A stretch of DNA of 64,000 nucleotides, taken from Euwallacea fornicatus. Its lineage: Eukaryota > Arthropoda > Insecta > Coleoptera > Curculionidae. The position numbers and the translations under genes are program-made. The stretch covers positions 4,588,001-4,652,000 of the forward strand of contig NC_089548.1 in the NCBI RefSeq assembly GCF_040115645.1, read 5' to 3'. Position 1 is the stretch's first letter. Each line of letters opens with the position of its first letter. This document shows, in pieces, positions 34,561-47,845 of this stretch. Below the pieces are notes generated by a model, which searched no databases, was not told the DNA's origin, and worked only from the letters and a program-made list of their open reading frames with translations.

Positions 34561-37500
34561 ATGAATCTGTCTTTTGCCGGTTGCGGGTTTTTGGGCATTT
34601 ACCACGTTGGGGTGGCCTGTTGTTTCCGGAAATATGCCCCGCATTTATTGTTAAACAAAATCTCAGGAGCGTCCGCTGGAGCTATTGCTGCTTGCTGTTT
34701 GTTACTGGATTTGCCACTGGGTATGTTAATTTTACATATGAACAATGGCAAATAATAACTTATTTAAAATTAAAATTATTGAATGTTATACATAATGGCC
34801 GCATTGATCCCAAATGACGAACAGGCAGGGGGTCCTTTTCGTACCTAGAATATTTTTACAGCTATCTTATGAATGTATTTAAACATTAAAAAAATAAAAA
34901 AACCCAAGTTCCAGCAGCACTTAGAAACTTATCTGAATATAAGTTCATCGCGATATCACGTCTAAGTAATAACTATAGTTGGTAACCGTAACCATTTATC
35001 TTGCTTTCCATATACCAAGCTAGAAAGTTGTGTAAGCCAAAGGTAGAACAATATTACTTTTATATGCATTGTTTATATATACGTACATAGCAATTTACAT
35101 GGCGAACTAGCATTATTTTGGGTGTAGATTTCGCAATTAAAATAGTCAAGTTATATAATAAATTTTACTATAGTTGACAGGGAAAATAGGAATATGATAA
35201 AGTTACGCCTATTGCAAACTAGGAAGTAGCACGTGTGGATGGCATGACGGTTTGTCCCGTAGTTCACGTAAATCGGAAGACCGCATTGACATTTGATGGA
35301 AACTACAATTAGTATTTTACAAAAAAAACTGCAGTTTGCTACCAATTTCACTTAAATGCTGATTTGACAAGGCCTATCTTAATCTTCCCTCATTGCCCCG
35401 TTATGAGGAGGACCGCGAAAGAGCTCTGATATCCACACATGGAAAGAATCACGTCATATATAAGTTAGATAAAATTTTCTCAAGAGTTTTATGGGGCGTT
35501 AACGAAAAAAAACGATAAAAAATCGCTGTTTCGGAATATGAGTAAGGTGAACGCGTTTTTCGGACACACAATATAATTTCATATTTCCGCATATAGTGGC
35601 AATTTTGGTCTCAGAAGTAATTTCAAATTTAATGATATTATCTGTATTAATCTTCACGCAAATGGAAAATGCACCTCCTCTAATAATAATGGAGCGTTTC
35701 GGTATTTGCATAGGTTCAATGGCAAACTTTGAAATTTTTATGGGCTTCCTTCGTTAACGTGAAAATTATTAGAGTGTTAAAGAGATTTTGGTATGATTAA
35801 TTTAACATTCGTTTAACGCTTCTGTTCTATACCATTATTAACGGACTTCAAACACATCTAAGTTTGTCATCGTTCAACCAAGTAAACGCTGAGACAAAAT
35901 GTATGTTACAAAAGGACCAAGTTCTTTTTCGACACACCAAGATGCAATACATGATGAATGAACATCTTACGATTCATTTTTTTTCACACGGTATTTTCAC
36001 TGGATTAATGTTTATGTTTGATCTTTTGGTCCTTCCACTGGTTAGAAGCAATCGTTACAAATTTCAGATGTCGGATAAGAAAAATTAAAAGGACGATAGC
36101 TTTCGCTGCTATCAAAACATGTCGTATTTTTCTCTATACGCACGTTCGGTATAACGTAATAAAAATATTGTTAAATTTTTAGTTATTAACAATATACTTG
36201 TTATCTCAAATGAAAATCTGAATTTAATCTGAAACAAGTAATAATAACTAATAGGATTAACAATAAACAATTCGATTTTGAAACAACACAATGTTGTCAC
36301 AGAACTATGCTAATCTGGTACGCAAATACTACAGTATTTTTAACAGATTCAAGACAATGGTTTTCCCCATTTCCTCGCGCTTCTCCATGTTTCGAGGTGT
36401 ACTATTGGGACACTCGGTGTAATTTCGCGGTACTTATACAAGGGCACTTATTAATCTTGGTAAAGGTAGATTTTAAGGTGCCATTAGCTGCATTTCCAGG
36501 GTTAATGGTCTTAATGGAAGGCTTCTAAGGTTGATATGTGCTCCGAATTAGTCGACTGCACTAGGAAGATGTTATTAAGAATAATGTGCAGATGGCGGAA
36601 GGCAAAATCTGTGAATACTACACTAGGATCTTCATGGAAAATAAACGAAAAAACGATTTTTAAAGAGCACGATAGCGCTAAAAAATCCAATCTTTATATC
36701 AAAGGCTTTCCGTCTTTCAGATACGCAACCTAGTGTGAGGACATTATAATTCGTTTTACTCCCTTAGCGTGTATCTCATACCGTCTCGACGTATCCTTGC
36801 GTATGTCTATGTGTAATTGCCCAATTAGCTTTTACGTCTACCACTCATTATACTCAAATTTGAACGCATAAATACTGATACATGCCTTCAAGATATCGTT
36901 TGTTACTCGCTACATGTAATATTTACATATCCATTGTTGTTGCTCGCATATGGAGTAACACTCACAGCCAAGATCTAACATGTAGGTATTGATTTCCCAA
37001 ATATCTAAAAGGCCACCACAACCATACACAAAAATACATTATCCATATGTGCATTGACTACATTTAGCGGTAATTATTTGTGTTGTGCATTCATTATCAT
37101 CAAGGAATGGTAAACAGAAGTTATATTATGTTAATAATAAACCCCATTTTTGTTTGATCTTCGCAAGGGATATTTTTCGAAAGTATAACGTCTTTATCAC
37201 CGCAAAGTTAATGAACTGTTACTTGATAGTTCACAATAATTCAATAATAACTAAATAACTATCGGAAACTTATCCGTGAACTAATAATGATGGTATAAGT
37301 GAGTAGGAGATTTAATGAAGGGCACGATTCAATTTGACAATTTTCCCGAATTGTTTTGTTACATTAAAAAAATAATAAAGATATGTAAATGATATCGAAA
37401 ACAAATAAATAGTATCGCGTTAGTATGCAGCAGCTAAATAGGACAATAGAGATAAAATAGGCATTTTGTTTGTTATTCACAAGGGACCCCCGGCTTTGTT

Positions 37501-40500
37501 AAATAATCAAATGTCAATATAGAATCAAAATTATGTTGTTGAACCCTCACCTGAATAAATATACCTCAACAGTCACGCGCAAATGACATAAGAGCATTTT
37601 TTAATTTCCAGGTGAAACAACAAGCGACATTCTCCGATTGGTTACAGAAGCGAGGAAAAAATCCCTAGGCCCTTTCAATCCGTCGTTTAATATTCACAGC
37701 CTCCTCCTGGAAGGATTAGAAAAATTCCTCCCCGATGATGCACATGTGAGAGTCAATGGCAAACTGCATATTTCATTAACCAGGGTTTGCGATGGTGAGT
37801 TTTGCAAAAGTTGTAGCGAGTTGAAGATGAACGTGCACTGAGATTTGTCCCAGGGAAAAAATTCACAGTAAAATACAATTGTGATGCGATGACTTTAATT
37901 AGCGACACCTTCACTTTTCAAGGTTTCTTATCGAACCAAAACAGACCTGGCTTGAAGTAGTTGTTTGTATTCACAGTTCAATTTTCATTATAGTTGCATC
38001 TACGTAATCTATTTTTACCATTAAGTTTTCTTTGGATATTTCAGGATTTTCATTTTCATAAACGAACCGGATCCAAAAATATTGAAATGGCGACATTTTC
38101 GTCGAATTGTGGGTCGTTTTCAAGTACGAAAAAACCGTTTGAAAGTCCGTCGTGTTTTTCAGACATCAATAACATCGGAACTCGGACGAAAACCGTTGTA
38201 AACAAAGAGTTAGTTGCACAAAATGTCCTTCATGCGCTCTTTTATCATTGTGCCGACAGTGATTATTATTATCTTGACAAGATCTCCTACACCAGCATTA
38301 GAAAAAGAACGTATCCATTTCCCATTTCAGTTTTCCATGCCAAAACATCTATCCATTTCTTAATGCCACACAAACAACAGATTATAATAGACAAATTGTG
38401 GCACTTCCTGATGATATTGTTCTTTTGCAATTTCCGCTCTTCCGGCAAATTTTAGCGGTCAGCGCTTTCAAAAATTTCAGTCCGATTCGTTAAACTGTTT
38501 AAAAATAGAATTCTCATTCAAAAGAGGAACAAGAATTGTTGAGTTAAAAATTTCAAAATCAAATCTTTTGCAACACGCTTCTCGCCTTGTGCGTTTAAGA
38601 TTAGCTTGCACAATAACATATTTAATATCCATTCACAGGCACAAAGCGCATCACCTCTTGATTTGATAACAAAACGGTGGGAACTTGTGACGTGTGAAAG
38701 TGACGATTGCGCCCTCGATATATTCTAAATTTGCGGAAATATCTAAAGGAACGTTTTAGATAAAGAAGCGAATTGCACTTAAAATGCCTTACGAACGTTT
38801 CTGCCTCTTTTAAAACCTACAAAATTAACATTTTGTACAAGCGTCGAGACCCGAGAATGATGGATACTGTACAAGGCAGATATCTGGTCTATTCCATACG
38901 TGAAGATATACAGGGCCTCCGTGTGAAAAAAAGGAATCGTAATTATGAATCTTGACCAGTACTTCATTTTACCTAGTTAAAAAGTCACAAAAACTACTGT
39001 TACTAACACTCCTGGTATATTGAAAATTTGACGATATCAAGGGTAACCGTAACCAATGAGGATCGCCCTTCAGGTCAGTTCTCAAAACTCTAAAATGGTC
39101 ACAACTGTCAATAAAAAATTTCATATTGGGATGCGTAAATTGCTTTACGAAGACCAATATTAGTAGTTATCTTATACTGGCTCTGTAAATTACCAATTTG
39201 GACGTAGGCCATTATTGAAGATGTACCGTGTGATTCGTTTCGAATTATTCTGACATAGCCATAGCTCATAAATCCACATTTTATAGGGGCAATCTTCTAC
39301 CCCATAAAATGTGGGTTATTTGCTCTGTTTGGTGTAAACGCACGAACTTCGTGCACACAGAGTCTGAGATCCCAAGACTTATATATTGATGCGAATCAGG
39401 AAATGTCCAATACAACTTATGGAACGTCTCAATGCAACAATGACGTAATTCCGTATCACAAACTTTTGTCAAATTAGTTAACTTCTTCAAAAATCAGATT
39501 CTAAATCTAAATTCCAGATTTTTTATTTATTTATTTAACTAGAAATTTCAACAAAGAGCCATATTATTATCGCACCACCTATGACGCACATAGATTGCTG
39601 GAAGCTATTGCAGATAATCAAGGAGGTCAGGCTCGTTTTGAGGTCTCGTATTGTTGTCCTTGCTCAATCTTTTATCGAATTTTTTCTAACACACTTCCCG
39701 CTTCATACGTATAACAACTTATGTACATAACAGCATTATTTATTTCCAGGCAAAAACGTCATCGTCTCCCAATTTGACACCAGAGAGGAATTAATACAGG
39801 CCCTTCTCGCTTCAGCATTTATACCCTTTTTCTCAGGCTTATTTCCTCCCAAATTTAAAGGAACTCGTTATATGGATGGAGGATACAGTGACAATCTTCC
39901 TACATTAGACGAAAATACCATTACAGTTAGTCCCTTTTGCGGGGAAAGTGATATATGTCCCAGGGATGATAGTTCACAATTATTTCACGTAGGACTCTTT
40001 TTTTTTAACTCTTTTTCTGAGCCTACAGTATTCCATGATATTCCAGATTAACATTGCGAATACCAGTATAGAACTGTCAAAACACAACATATACAGGATG
40101 GTCCGGATTTTATTCCCTCCACATCCAGAAACTTTGGCGAATATGTGCAAACAAGGTTTCGATGACGCCCTTAGGTTTTTACATAGAAACAATCTCATAA
40201 ACTGCACCAAATGCCTCGCGGTACAGTCCACTTTCGTAGTTTCGGATTCCGTAGATGAACATTTGGTATTCGATCCTCAATGCAAAGATTGCAAGACACA
40301 CAGACAGGTCAGTATAGAAAATGTCGTGCATATATATGAGCGAATTGGTAATCGTTCTTAATAAATTATTATGCCAATACGGTCAGGTCATCATAAATTA
40401 TATTGAAAACCGAACAAAGAGAATTCATCGAAATGACACAAAGTAGATTCAACTGGGTAAGGTCCACGTTATTCGTAGTACCAATTGAGACAGGTTTTGA

Positions 40501-43500
40501 GATAACCGGATAATGATGATTTGTTACCATGCAATTAAGGAGCAAAATACTTTTTATCCAGAACTAGACAAAACAATTTGCAACATTGCGGGAACTTCGG
40601 TTAAGTTGGTGATTAATAAAGAAGTCTATCACCCACGCAATTTTAATTGGGCAGATGTTATAATTATTTTATCGGTTCGAGATATTTAGTAAGCAATTAG
40701 ACATATTATTGGAAAATTACCCATTTAGTTTTAAGTGATAATTTTTTATTCTAAAATTATTCAAGGCAAATGCATGCAATTCTCCAGCATTAGAGACAAA
40801 TGATGATTTAACTTTTCCGTTATAAGCAGTCAAACACGCTTACAAAATAGCGGACTAAGAAACACGGTCCGAATGTAGATTCTGGTAACGTCTTGGCGAG
40901 TAAAGCTAAATCAACACCCGCAAGTCAAAGTTGTAACTTAATACCTCAAAAACTGTCAGAACTGTGGGCAAAACAAAAAAAGAAAATTGAATTTTGACAC
41001 TCTGTATATTCAAAACTGTCAAATATCGTACAAGACAAAATTAGCGAAATCGTAATATTTTTGCAGAAAGAGTATGGGGATTAAGTTAATACACCAACCA
41101 ACGTGGATGAAATATTTAGGTGAAAATACTAAACATTAATCATTTTCACAACATCCCCATCCAACTATATTTAATAACTCCAACAGTTTCGAGATCCCGT
41201 TACTGTAACACCCATTTTTTAAATTAATTTTTTGTTGAACATCCTCAAACGTCATTAAATGTTTTTATTCATATTTTGGGCCTTAAAGGACAACTAGTTG
41301 AATTGATTCAAGATCAAGTAACTAAATTTTCGAAAACATTTCTCAACTCTAATTTTTCCTGCAGGAAGCGTTGGTTTCGAATGTACCCGACACAGTGTTG
41401 AACGTCTTTCAAGATGTAATAGAAACGGCAAATAAGGGAGTACTCAACTGGATATTCAAGCACAGGGGTATGAAACTTCTGTCGGTGTTAAGTTTACCAT
41501 ACACGTTACCAGCAGATATCATGTACGCCACATTCACAAAGTAAGTATTGCCTTTAAATAATAATGAAAAGTGTGGTGTGTATGAAAAAAATACTATTAG
41601 CAATTCACTCATTTCAACTCCTTGAGAATAATTAAGTTGGGTCAACGTTTTCTTGGACAATTCTTGAAGTAGGTTTTCGCATCCACTATCTTTGTAGGTT
41701 ACAAATTTTGACTCCAAAAGTAACTCGTAGAATAGTGTTTCGTAACAAAACTACGTTTGAATTGGTTCACTTCGTCGGCCAAGAGCCCGAATGCCATTTG
41801 TATCACCATCAACCTTGTCAAGCCTTAGTTGCACCGCATGAATCTTTTGGACAACCTCCAAGCATGACGCATGATAATCATGGTGAAAGGTGACTAACAC
41901 CATTTCTGCCCAGCAATTTATGTACCATGGTTGAAGTTACTTCTAGATCAACTATTTTCATGCGTCTATTTTGAAAAATAATTTTTTTGAGAATTGATGC
42001 CGCTCGCAGCAACCGAAACCGCATACAAAAATGCAGTTTTCTGACAGAGGCAGGCGTGATAAACGAAAATCCCCACATCAAAAAATTTACTTCAAAAATG
42101 GACGTTATGTTAATTTTTGTTGAAGAAACTTTTATTTTAAATAAACTGAAAAATTGCTTGGTGTAAATGGCCTCAATAGGATTTAGTTCGTCCTATTCCG
42201 TGTTGGGGTCATCTGGGTAGATGACTGTAGAGCAAAATCTTAACGAAAACTGATTATGAATTTTGTCATTTCTTACTTTATGTCATACGAATGATTATGG
42301 CTCCCGATGACCCCTAACTTGACCTAAAAATCTAACTAAACTTTTCTTTCTTAGAGTAATGGCCACAGCGCCCCACGTGGGTAATTTTCTATGGGATGTG
42401 AGTAGAGTTCTCTTGGATCAAGTTTCAAATGTTCTCAACAAAGTCAATAGGAAAAGGCAACAAATTAGCGCTAAAATTACTTGCCAGTTGGCTATAACTG
42501 AGTATGGAGGCAGTGAGTTAAAAACCGCATCATGTAAAATCTTTGCTCCAATGTTGTGTTATTATTTCCAGATAATACAAACGAGCCAGAAAATGAATTG
42601 ATAGAAAACAACAAAATGAACTTGAACTTCACACTGAATTTAGACAACAGGTAAGAAGCAATGAACGCTATTTTTTCTTACGATAAAATGTAATTCCTTA
42701 TGGATCGATGATGTAATTTGATCAAAGGTTAATTAGCTAGATAAAGTTTATTGTTTCATGTTATTCGCATTAAATAAATATAGGAACGTTTCATCCTTTG
42801 TCTCTAGAGTTGATAAGAATATGGATAGACAAAGAGAGAAAGGAACGGACTTCGTTACTAAAATAAGCAACAATTAATTGTTGTAAACGAAATTTAAGAT
42901 CAACGTAAAAATTTGATTTCGCTAGAATGGCCGAATATTGGACTCTTTTCTACTTCCACTGATATTTGTACTGCTAAAAGAATAATGGAGGATTTTGAAA
43001 AGTTTGACGATTTGAATGCAACATCTTCTTTGTCATTGCTAGTTGACTGACATCGCCAAGAGCGTCTAAAGAGTCCGTCACATAATTACGTCATTAATCT
43101 CGAAATTTAATTTTCCTTCCAATATCTGGTGTGCTCCATATTCATTTCTGACCGATAGACAAGTTGCTATATGGGTATTGCATAAACTTATTATGAGAGC
43201 AGGAATAAAAATGTTGCACATATCAGGGAGGAATATAAAAAAAGTCCGACATTTTCGGTCTAACGAGAGTTCTGTAAACCTGGCACGAATTGAATATATT
43301 TCATTTTAAAAATTCAAACAAATGTTACTTAGTTTACTATCGTGCAAACAATAAAACTTTTCCCATTTTGCAGTGATTTGCCGTTGGAACCACATCCACA
43401 AAACAAATTCAATGCGAAACAAATCTTACAACGTAAACCCAGTTTTACGATTAATAAGACTGACACCATTGACGATGATACTTTTGATCACATCTTGCAT

Positions 43501-44057
43501 GTTACGTCTGATCATGAGGCGGTTATGGCTTACTATTATTTGGACGAAAATAATAAGGTAGCATTGTGAAACTCCTGAATATATAATTGCAAAGTTAGTA
43601 CATATTTTTTTCTGCAGGTTAAAGTCACCGAAATATTTGACGTAACTGAAGACGAGTCTCCAGTGTTGCAAACAACTCAAGAGAGGGATGTTAACAAAAA
43701 TTTGGAATTTGATGATAATTGGAACGACTATAACGAGGCGGATCTAGCACATAATCGATTAGATGATGGTGAATATCAGAATCTAATTAGTGACATATAA
43801 CAATTTAAGACTTTATTTCCTCTCCTGTAGAAATTTCTGAATACTCAGTAGAAGATATTCTCGACGACAAAAATCTCTTCTCAGACCCGGAAAGCGAATG
43901 GGTGGGGTCTTGTAAAATAGAAGAACCTGAAGAGGACGAACCTACTTACTTTACTAAATCTAATGATACGAGACCTGAAGCAGAACGAAGCACCAATGAG
44001 GCTCTCGCAAGCAAATGCACAGTGCCCTCTTTTTCATATGAAGAAATTGACTTTTAA
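34561..44057 (+). CDS. bmm: Brummer/ATGL-type patatin-domain triglyceride lipase (669 aa)
   Basis: Eleven exons: 34561-34720, 37612-37794, 39750-39988, 40047-40307, 41365-41540, 41698-41889, 42355-42512, 42572-42650, 43374-43557, 43618-43768 and 43831-44057; all phases agree. The patatin domain opens with a glycine-rich oxyanion loop (FAGCGFLGIYHVG, residues 5-17), then nucleophile Ser38 in GASAG and catalytic Asp157 in DGG. TVSPF-GESDICP and NMCKQGFDDALRFLHRN match adipose triglyceride lipase (PNPLA2) closely. This enzyme releases the first fatty acid from triglyceride on lipid droplets. The 192-bp sixth exon has phase 2 on both sides and can be skipped without a frame change. Reading through 43768 gives an alternative end at 43800 (604 aa). 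The C-terminal tail is acidic and poorly conserved, hence less certain. Likely poly(A) signal at 44673. Confidence 0.93.
34721..37611 (+). other. Intron 1 of the Brummer-like gene (2.9 kb)
   Basis: A+T-rich intron, GTATGT...TTTCCAG. Small ORFs on both strands are unassigned, and no transposon ends were found. Confidence 0.6.
37795..39749 (+). other. Intron 2 of the Brummer-like gene (2.0 kb)
   Basis: Contains a 153-codon plus-strand ORF (37994-38455) with no recognised family. The flanking exons join seamlessly (RVCDG-KNVIVS) as in other ATGL proteins, so the ORF is unlikely to be a missing lipase exon. Confidence 0.55.
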
Positions 44058-45423
44058 GAACCCTTCCTGAGCAGTCCACATTCCTTAGCAACAGTAACAA
44101 TATAATGAATGTGATATGATTAAGACATAAGACGGTATTAAGTAGCAAAGAGGGCGATTGTTACTTGAAATTCCAGGAAGTAAGATAGGTAGTATTTAAA
44201 TAATGTGATTGATGTAAAATAGTAAGTTTTAATGGATATTTAAAATACACTCGTGTAACTCACTCGTTATAGATATGGTAGTATTCGAGAGATTTACCTA
44301 ATTTATCTGCTGATTACTGTTAAATTATTTAAAAATATACATTGTTGAAACTTTTTTTTTTCATTTTTGATGGTAGCGCCGATAATGGTAATCAAAGTCT
44401 CTGCGTTAGATGCTATTAACCGAATTAACTGCAGATATTGCTTATATATAAATGAAGACTTATTTTATTCGAAATAAGAAACTTACATGTCACGAAATAC
44501 TCAAGCGTTTGATAATGGAAGGTGAATTATCAATTTTTATTATGTAAGTAAATCAACAAAACTCTGTAACGATGTTGCTTTATATGGTTATTAACAAACT
44601 GTTGAATAGGGGACAGATGAAATTTTTTGTTAAATATGCTTATACCACGAGAAGGTAGAATAGAACAAACTCAATAAAATATTTATTGAGCGAAGAAAAA
44701 ATTAATTAAATATTTGATTCTTAAATGCGCAAGTATTAATATTGTGTAAATCTAATAAATACATTTTTGCCAAATTTCACATAAATAAAGAAATATTTTT
44801 CTTAATTGAAACCGGCGTGTAAATGAATTTCACGTCACAACTAGTTATAACATGAAAACAGATAACTTTATTTGACATCTCATTTAGCAGATAGGCCTTT
44901 CACTGTTGTTGGTGATTTTTTTGTTCAAATGTGTTAAATCGCAATTGAAAATGAGGATAATTAAAATTTTTAAGAAATTAAACTAAAATCGGTATTTTGT
45001 CGATGTATTCTACGTCTATTATATTGTTATTACGAAAAAAAAACAAATTTTATCATTTCTAAACGTATCGATGACGTGAGAGTGGACAAATGTGTTTACG
45101 CTGAGTATTAAAAGTAATAAACATGCACCAACAAAACACAACACCTAATTTTACTAAACAACTTATATTTACAAAAAATGGTCTTTACACGTTTTGGTTC
45201 TAACCCGCTCAATTCAATCAGTTATGAAAGTTTCAGCAGCACTTTCTTAATCGTCAAAGAATTATAAAAAAAACTTCTTTGTGTTGGTTATTATAGTAAA
45301 TTTAATCATCCATAATTTAACAATATCTGGATCACTTATTAATACTTATAACAATAATTAAAGTTAGGTGAAATAAAATGATTCAACTCACTAATTTAAC
45401 TTAACCATAGCAAAAAAAACTAA
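44058..45423. other. Intergenic between the convergent lipase and AP-1 mu genes
   Basis: Holds the 3' UTR of the lipase and, from the other side, that of the AP-1 subunit. No further gene seen. Several A-rich runs and AATAAA words (44673 and later) are present. Confidence 0.6.
44673..44678 (+). terminator. Candidate poly(A) signal of the Brummer-like gene
   Basis: AATAAA followed by A/T-rich sequence about 615 nt beyond the stop. Further AATAAA-like words lie near 44752 and 44784, so the exact site is undecided. Confidence 0.4.
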
Positions 45424-46750
45424 TTAATTGGTACGGAGCTGATAATCACCATTTTGTGTTATGTACCTTACCCATGGTAAAGCTTGATAGCCACTTTTCT
45501 CTATGATTTTCAAATAACGTACTTGTATACCTGATGTAGTGAAATATGGTATTTCAAACTTTACTTGAATGGGAGGTTTACCCTCTGTGTCTTCACATTC
45601 AACACTAGGCAAACCAAAATGCGCCCTCATCAAGTACTCTTTACCTGAAAATAAAATTATTCTTGATAACAAATCGCAAATGTTGAAATTATTATTGTTT
45701 ACCTCCAGGGAATGATTTAATAGTCCAAGTAATTGCATTCTGCTCAGGTGCATACTTAACACTCCCAACAGTAGTCTTAAATTTAGGAGAATCAGCATCT
45801 TGAGGCACTGGTATGACTATCTCTACATTATTTGCTGTAGACCTTCTTTTAAATTGTGATTTTGCCTTAATCATATATTCCACACGGCTATGAGCGTGCC
45901 TCTCAATAACTGACTCAATCCAAATCAAAGGCTTCACATGAGTGTTCAGACGATATGACATAAGCTCAAACTCTCCATCAGGTGGAATAAAAGAAATAGT
46001 TCTATCAATCTCAAAGCGAGACAATCGTACACACTGATGAAACTTCACATCTTCCAGCTCAACAGACTTGGATTTTCCTCGGCCAGTGCTCTCAAACAAT
46101 ACTTTATCATTAAGGCCAAGTCTGAGCTCAGGCATGCCTGAGAGGTACACCCGCATTTTTATTGCACCAACTATTTCACTTCTCAAAACATTCCCATTTG
46201 CGTTGGCCAACAGATTTACCGACTCAATAACATCCAAGAAAACCTCATTTTTCCTGTATTTAATACCCTCAGATCTCCAGGAAACGGCGTTAGTCACGGC
46301 TACAGGGATTCGTGGCTGAATTTCCAATTTGTGTCCCTCCTGTGTAATGTATTCTTGCAAAATCTTGCTATCTGTTGTTTGAGGATAACCAAAATCAAGG
46401 AGCTCATCTAACAATTCATAGATAACTACAAAGTTGTCTCTAATACTCTCTTCTTCAAGCTCTTTGAAATATTCAGTCATAACTTGGACGATTTTGTGCA
46501 AGAACACAAACACCAGGGCTATGTTTGCATTTTTCTTAGTGGTGCTTACAATGTACAAGTTGTTAGTTTTTATATAGGCAAAAGTGCAGTCTGCAGTTTG
46601 TAAAATGGGAGTTAACAATCCTTCCTCTTCTTTTTCCATCAAAAGGGGCATAAACTTCTCAATTACACTCAAGTCAATATCGCCCCTGTAAGTCCGGGAA
46701 ATTAGGACTTTACCTTTTATGTCCAAAATATATATGGCTGAAGACGACAT
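45424..46750 (-). CDS. AP-1mu: AP-1 complex subunit mu (422 aa, 2 exons)
   Basis: Exons on the minus strand: 46750-45703 and 45644-45424; the intron is 58 bp. The start at 46750 (MSSSAIYILDIKGKVLISR) matches the usual N-terminus; an upstream in-frame Met at 46786 is not used in the family. Residues 1 to about 140 form the longin-like domain, and residues from about 168 form the mu homology domain (IPVAVTNAVSWRSEGIKYRKNEVFLDVIE... to GYQALPWVRYITQNGDYQLRT). Length equals that of animal mu1. The protein is the medium chain of the clathrin adaptor AP-1 at the trans-Golgi network and endosomes, and it binds YxxPhi sorting signals in cargo tails. No defects are visible; the gene is highly conserved and convergent with the lipase gene. 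Confidence 0.97.
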
Positions 46751-47601
46751 TTTGATATAATACTGTTTATTTTGGGAAATAGGCACTACTTTTTCGAAAT
46801 TTTCATAATAGATTTTTTTTTTAGAAAAAAATACAAATTAACACGTCAACCTACTTTTTACACACGTTAACTGACAATATGACTTTGACATTGACAGCAA
46901 ACATGACGTCAAATGTAAAGTAATTTTGTCCACATTTTTTAGCCTGATTGAAACGTAACTCAGCTCATTATAAAACATGAATAACGCGACTAATACGTCA
47001 CTACGTTCCGACCCATAGTCACCGACTTTGAGCTGCACATTATATATTCCGTGAGGACGAAAGCGACACTTTCTACGAGGATATGACACCAGGCACCTTT
47101 TACACGCACAATTATGGCCAAAAGAAAAAATCATTCAGTATACACATCTTAATCACTAAACAGGTTGCCCTTTGGGTGATTGTATCACCAAAGTCGATTG
47201 GGTCCATCCATCAAAACCATTTTCAAGACGACCAAATTTCGATTAATTTTCACTGGAACGCCTAGTACATTAACTTCTTGGTTTTCCCTCAAAATTATAC
47301 CAATAATATTTCTCACACTTACTGTAAGCTCACAAGACGAGCTTAAATCTAAGCGTGGTTTAAATTTACTGAACACAAATGTGAAGATAATCGCGGAATG
47401 GTGCATCTAATTATGAATCAAAAGTTTAATCGAATATTTTTTCGTAAGTTGTACCGTTTGCACTCTAATTTAACCTGTTCATATTTTACAACTAAAATCA
47501 AACTTCAATCGTATTTCTATTGCACCACAGCTCCACAAAATCGGGTAATACCCAGGAGCTGTTCATAAAGAATATTTTTTTGTCCTTCACTGACCTTAAA
47601 C
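46751..47601. other. Intergenic between AP-1 mu and WDHD1-like gene
   Basis: Contains the AP-1 mu promoter region and the WDHD1 3' end. A minus-strand ORF at 47185-47406 (VRNIIGIILRENQEVNVLG and so on) looks less random than most but matches nothing I recognise, and I could not connect it to a gene. Confidence 0.45.
46904..46911. promoter_or_regulatory. Perfect CRE (TGACGTCA) upstream of AP-1 mu
   Basis: A palindromic TGACGTCA, the consensus for CREB/ATF factors, about 155 bp upstream of the AP-1 mu start codon. Function is inferred from sequence and position only. Confidence 0.45.
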
Positions 47602-47607
47602 TTTATT
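47602..47607 (-). terminator. Candidate poly(A) signal of the WDHD1-like gene
   Basis: AATAAA on the minus strand about 240 nt past the stop at 47846. Confidence 0.4.
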
Positions 47608-47845
47608 GGACGCATTGGTGTAAACATCGTTCTCAAGAAATGAAAATCAGTGGTGCACCAACAATGCTTGAACACCCTATACTTTCTCAATATTTTTAAA
47701 TATTAATTTTTAAAAGCACAGAACAAATTATTCGATGTAGAATCATCAAAAATCACGATATATGAAGCAATAGGAAAGAGGAATCATGGCCATGCTTAAA
47801 AAAAAAGCGGCGAAAGATTAAATAAAAATACCTGTTGAATTATTA

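Noticed and set aside
37994..38455. 153-codon plus-strand ORF in intron 2 of the lipase gene
   Set aside because: Flanking lipase exons join perfectly without it, and its sequence matches nothing I recognise.
46068..46319. Plus-strand ORF of 83 codons
   Set aside because: Antisense shadow of the conserved AP-1 mu coding exon.
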